Positions 6,363 to 7,459 of a DNA stretch of 7,459 nucleotides are shown here, piece by piece. This DNA comes from Eubacterium sp. (GTDB taxonomy: Bacteria; Bacillota; Clostridia; Peptostreptococcales; Anaerovoracaceae). The position numbers and the translations under genes are program-made. The first letter of the stretch is position 1. Each line of letters begins with the position of its first letter. The DNA lies in assembly GCA_017419895.1 (NCBI GenBank), contig JAFOKI010000045.1, positions 1 to 7,459 of the forward strand, in the 5' to 3' direction. The notes under the pieces are model-generated. The model was not told where the DNA came from, ran no database searches, and worked only from the letters and a program-made list of their open reading frames with translations.

Positions 6363-6565
6363 CTTGGTGGCATTTTGGCGAAAAGTGGATTTATGATACC
6401 ACGGCGCAGACGGGGTCTTGGTATCATTTTGGCTAAAAAAGGATTTGTGATACTACGGCATGGCCAGAGTCTTGGTGGCATTTTGGCGAAAACCGGATTT
6501 GTGATACCAAAGCGCGGCCTGGGCCTTGGTGGCATATCGGCAAAAAGTGCCTTTGTGATACCAAC
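6363..6565. repeat. Array of 54-bp tandem repeats with conserved hairpin arms
   Basis: Four units begin at 6363, 6417, 6471 and 6525, each 54 bases apart; the last merges into the 3' end of the transporter gene. Each has a conserved part of about 38 bases (CTTGGTGGCATTTTGGCGAA, then GGATTTGTGATACCA) and a variable part of about 16 bases. The end of one unit pairs with the start of the next: ATGATACCA (6393-6401) with TGGTATCAT (6419-6427) is a perfect 9-bp stem, and the other two junctions pair with G.T wobbles and one mismatch each. A degraded unit may precede 6363. The period is a multiple of three and stop-free, so frames stay open on both strands (6354-6587 plus, 6326-6535 minus), but neither has a ribosome binding site. 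This fills most of the 315-base gap 6257-6571; nothing else was seen there apart from the nuclease promoter. Confidence 0.85.
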
Positions 6566-6571
6566 GGCTCG

Positions 6572-7459
6572 CTACTGCCGGTCGTAGAAGTGCTTTGAGA
6601 GGAGGGCAACTCCGGCGCCGGCGATGGCAGTCAAGCCGGCGAAAACAAAGGCGCCCGCGTACGAGCCGGTATGCTGGTAAATCAAAGACGTGATCATGGG
6701 CCCGACAACGCCGGCCAGCGTGAAGCCCAGGAAGACGATAGCGTAATTTGAAGAAAAGTTTTTCTGGCCGAAGCAGTCGCTCACCAGCGCGGGGAAAATC
6801 GCGACTGTTCCGCCGTAGCCTGCGCCGCAGATAGCGACAGCAGCCATGAAGGTGCCGAACGTTCCGGCGTGACCGATAAACAGGAGCATGTCCGCAGCTG
6901 TTATCACCATGAGGATTACCTGGGCATAGAAACGGCCGATCCGGTCGGAAAGAGCACCGAAAATGATGCGGCCAAGGAAACTTCCGACCGCAAGGATCGC
7001 TACCTGAAGCGAGGCTTGTTTATCGGTCATGCCGACTATTACCTTTGCCATGGCTGCGGCGTTCCCGGTCATGCAAAGACCTGTCATGACGTGGAGGAAC
7101 AGCCCGGCCATTACACAATAGAACAAAGGCGTCCTGACCATTTCAGACGGTTTGTAGTCGCGCGAGGCCGAAGCCTCTCTGCCGTTTGCAGCCGCAAGGC
7201 GCTCCGGCGTCCAGCCCTCCGGAACATACCCGTCCGGCGCCCGCTCTATGAACCATGATACGATCCATGAGATCACTACCATAATCCCGCCGATGATGCT
7301 GAGCGCTGCGCGAACGCCGTATTTTTCTATAAGGACACCACCCGAGAGCGACCATATCACAGGCGCGAGACCCAGGAAACCGACGCAGATACCGCTGGCC
7401 ATTCCCTTCTTGTCAGGGAACCAATCAGTCGCAACAGAGACGGAACCGTTGTACAGCAG
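6572..7459 (-). CDS. OFA-family major facilitator transporter (5' end outside window)
   Basis: The frame is open to the right edge and encodes 295 residues ending in TAG (6574-6572). The internal Met at 7402 is not the start: the 19 preceding in-frame residues, including VSVATDWFPDKKG, are typical of the family's fourth-to-fifth helix region. The GY-P-GW signature (DGYVPEGWTP, about residues 76-85 of the visible part) after TM6 is characteristic of the oxalate/formate antiporter (OFA) family. The cytoplasmic loop GRIIFGALSDRIGR (about 163-176) is the repeated MFS motif A between TM8 and TM9. About eight to nine of twelve helices are visible. It is an inner-membrane carrier, probably for a small carboxylate; the true substrate cannot be inferred, as OFA members are diverse. 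The last residues (KHFYDRQ) directly abut the 54-bp repeat array. It is the only gene here ending in TAG; the other five visible stops are TAA. Confidence 0.88.
   Translation of the reverse strand: MLYNGSVSVATDWFPDKKGMASGICVGFLGLAPVIWSLSGGVLIEKYGVRAALSIIGGIMVVISWIVSWFIERAPDGYVPEGWTPERLAAANGREASASRDYKPSEMVRTPLFYCVMAGLFLHVMTGLCMTGNAAAMAKVIVGMTDKQASLQVAILAVGSFLGRIIFGALSDRIGRFYAQVILMVITAADMLLFIGHAGTFGTFMAAVAICGAGYGGTVAIFPALVSDCFGQKNFSSNYAIVFLGFTLAGVVGPMITSLIYQHTGSYAGAFVFAGLTAIAGAGVALLSKHFYDRQ

Noticed and set aside
6363..6565. Possible CRISPR array (conserved repeats separated by variable segments)
   Set aside because: The repeats differ at many positions, the variable parts are only about 16 bases, there are only four units, and no cas gene is present.
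6354..6587. Small plus-strand gene across the 54-bp repeats (18-residue repeats such as LGGILAKTGFVIPKRG)
   Set aside because: It starts with TTG, has no ribosome binding site, overlaps the 3' end of the transporter, and the opposite strand is equally open because the unit lacks stops.

Overview
The window looks like chromosomal DNA of an anaerobic, gut-type member of the Bacillota, probably class Clostridia. The reasons are moderate GC content, mostly strong GGAGG-type ribosome binding sites, compact intrinsic terminators, and a gene mix (OFA-family transporter, DUF212/divergent PAP2 protein, radical SAM/SPASM protein, AMP-forming acyl-CoA synthetase) typical of that group. An Anaerovoracaceae-like origin is a guess from overall style, not something the sequence proves. 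No rRNA, tRNA, transposase, phage gene or true CRISPR array was seen.

Layout, left to right. (1) 1-624, minus strand: the N-terminal 208 residues of a membrane-anchored coiled-coil protein whose last visible segment resembles a HicB-type fold; it runs off the left edge. (2) 625-776: a divergent intergenic region with two well-formed back-to-back promoters. (3) 777-2537, plus: a complete AMP-forming acyl-CoA synthetase, ended by a clear terminator. (4) 2613-3554, minus: a secreted, lysine-rich, probably beta-propeller protein. (5) 3690-4781, minus: a radical SAM protein with a SPASM-like C-terminus. (6) 4900-5364, plus: a DUF212/divergent PAP2 membrane protein, sharing a perfect bidirectional terminator with (7) 5411-6223, minus: a stand-alone PD-(D/E)XK-like nuclease. 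(8) 6257-6571: a non-genic stretch holding an operator-like set of TTTACA/TGTAAA boxes on the nuclease promoter and an array of 54-bp tandem repeats. (9) 6572-7459, minus: the C-terminal part of an OFA-type major facilitator transporter, running off the right edge.

The genes do not form an obvious pathway. Nearly every one appears to be its own transcription unit, with divergent or convergent neighbours and its own promoter or terminator, so operon logic gives little functional help. The parts least explained by known families are the 54-bp repeat array directly behind the transporter's stop codon, the operator-like repeat over the nuclease promoter, and the membrane/coiled-coil/HicB-like fusion at the left edge. 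I did not find convincing evidence for a complete new multi-gene system.
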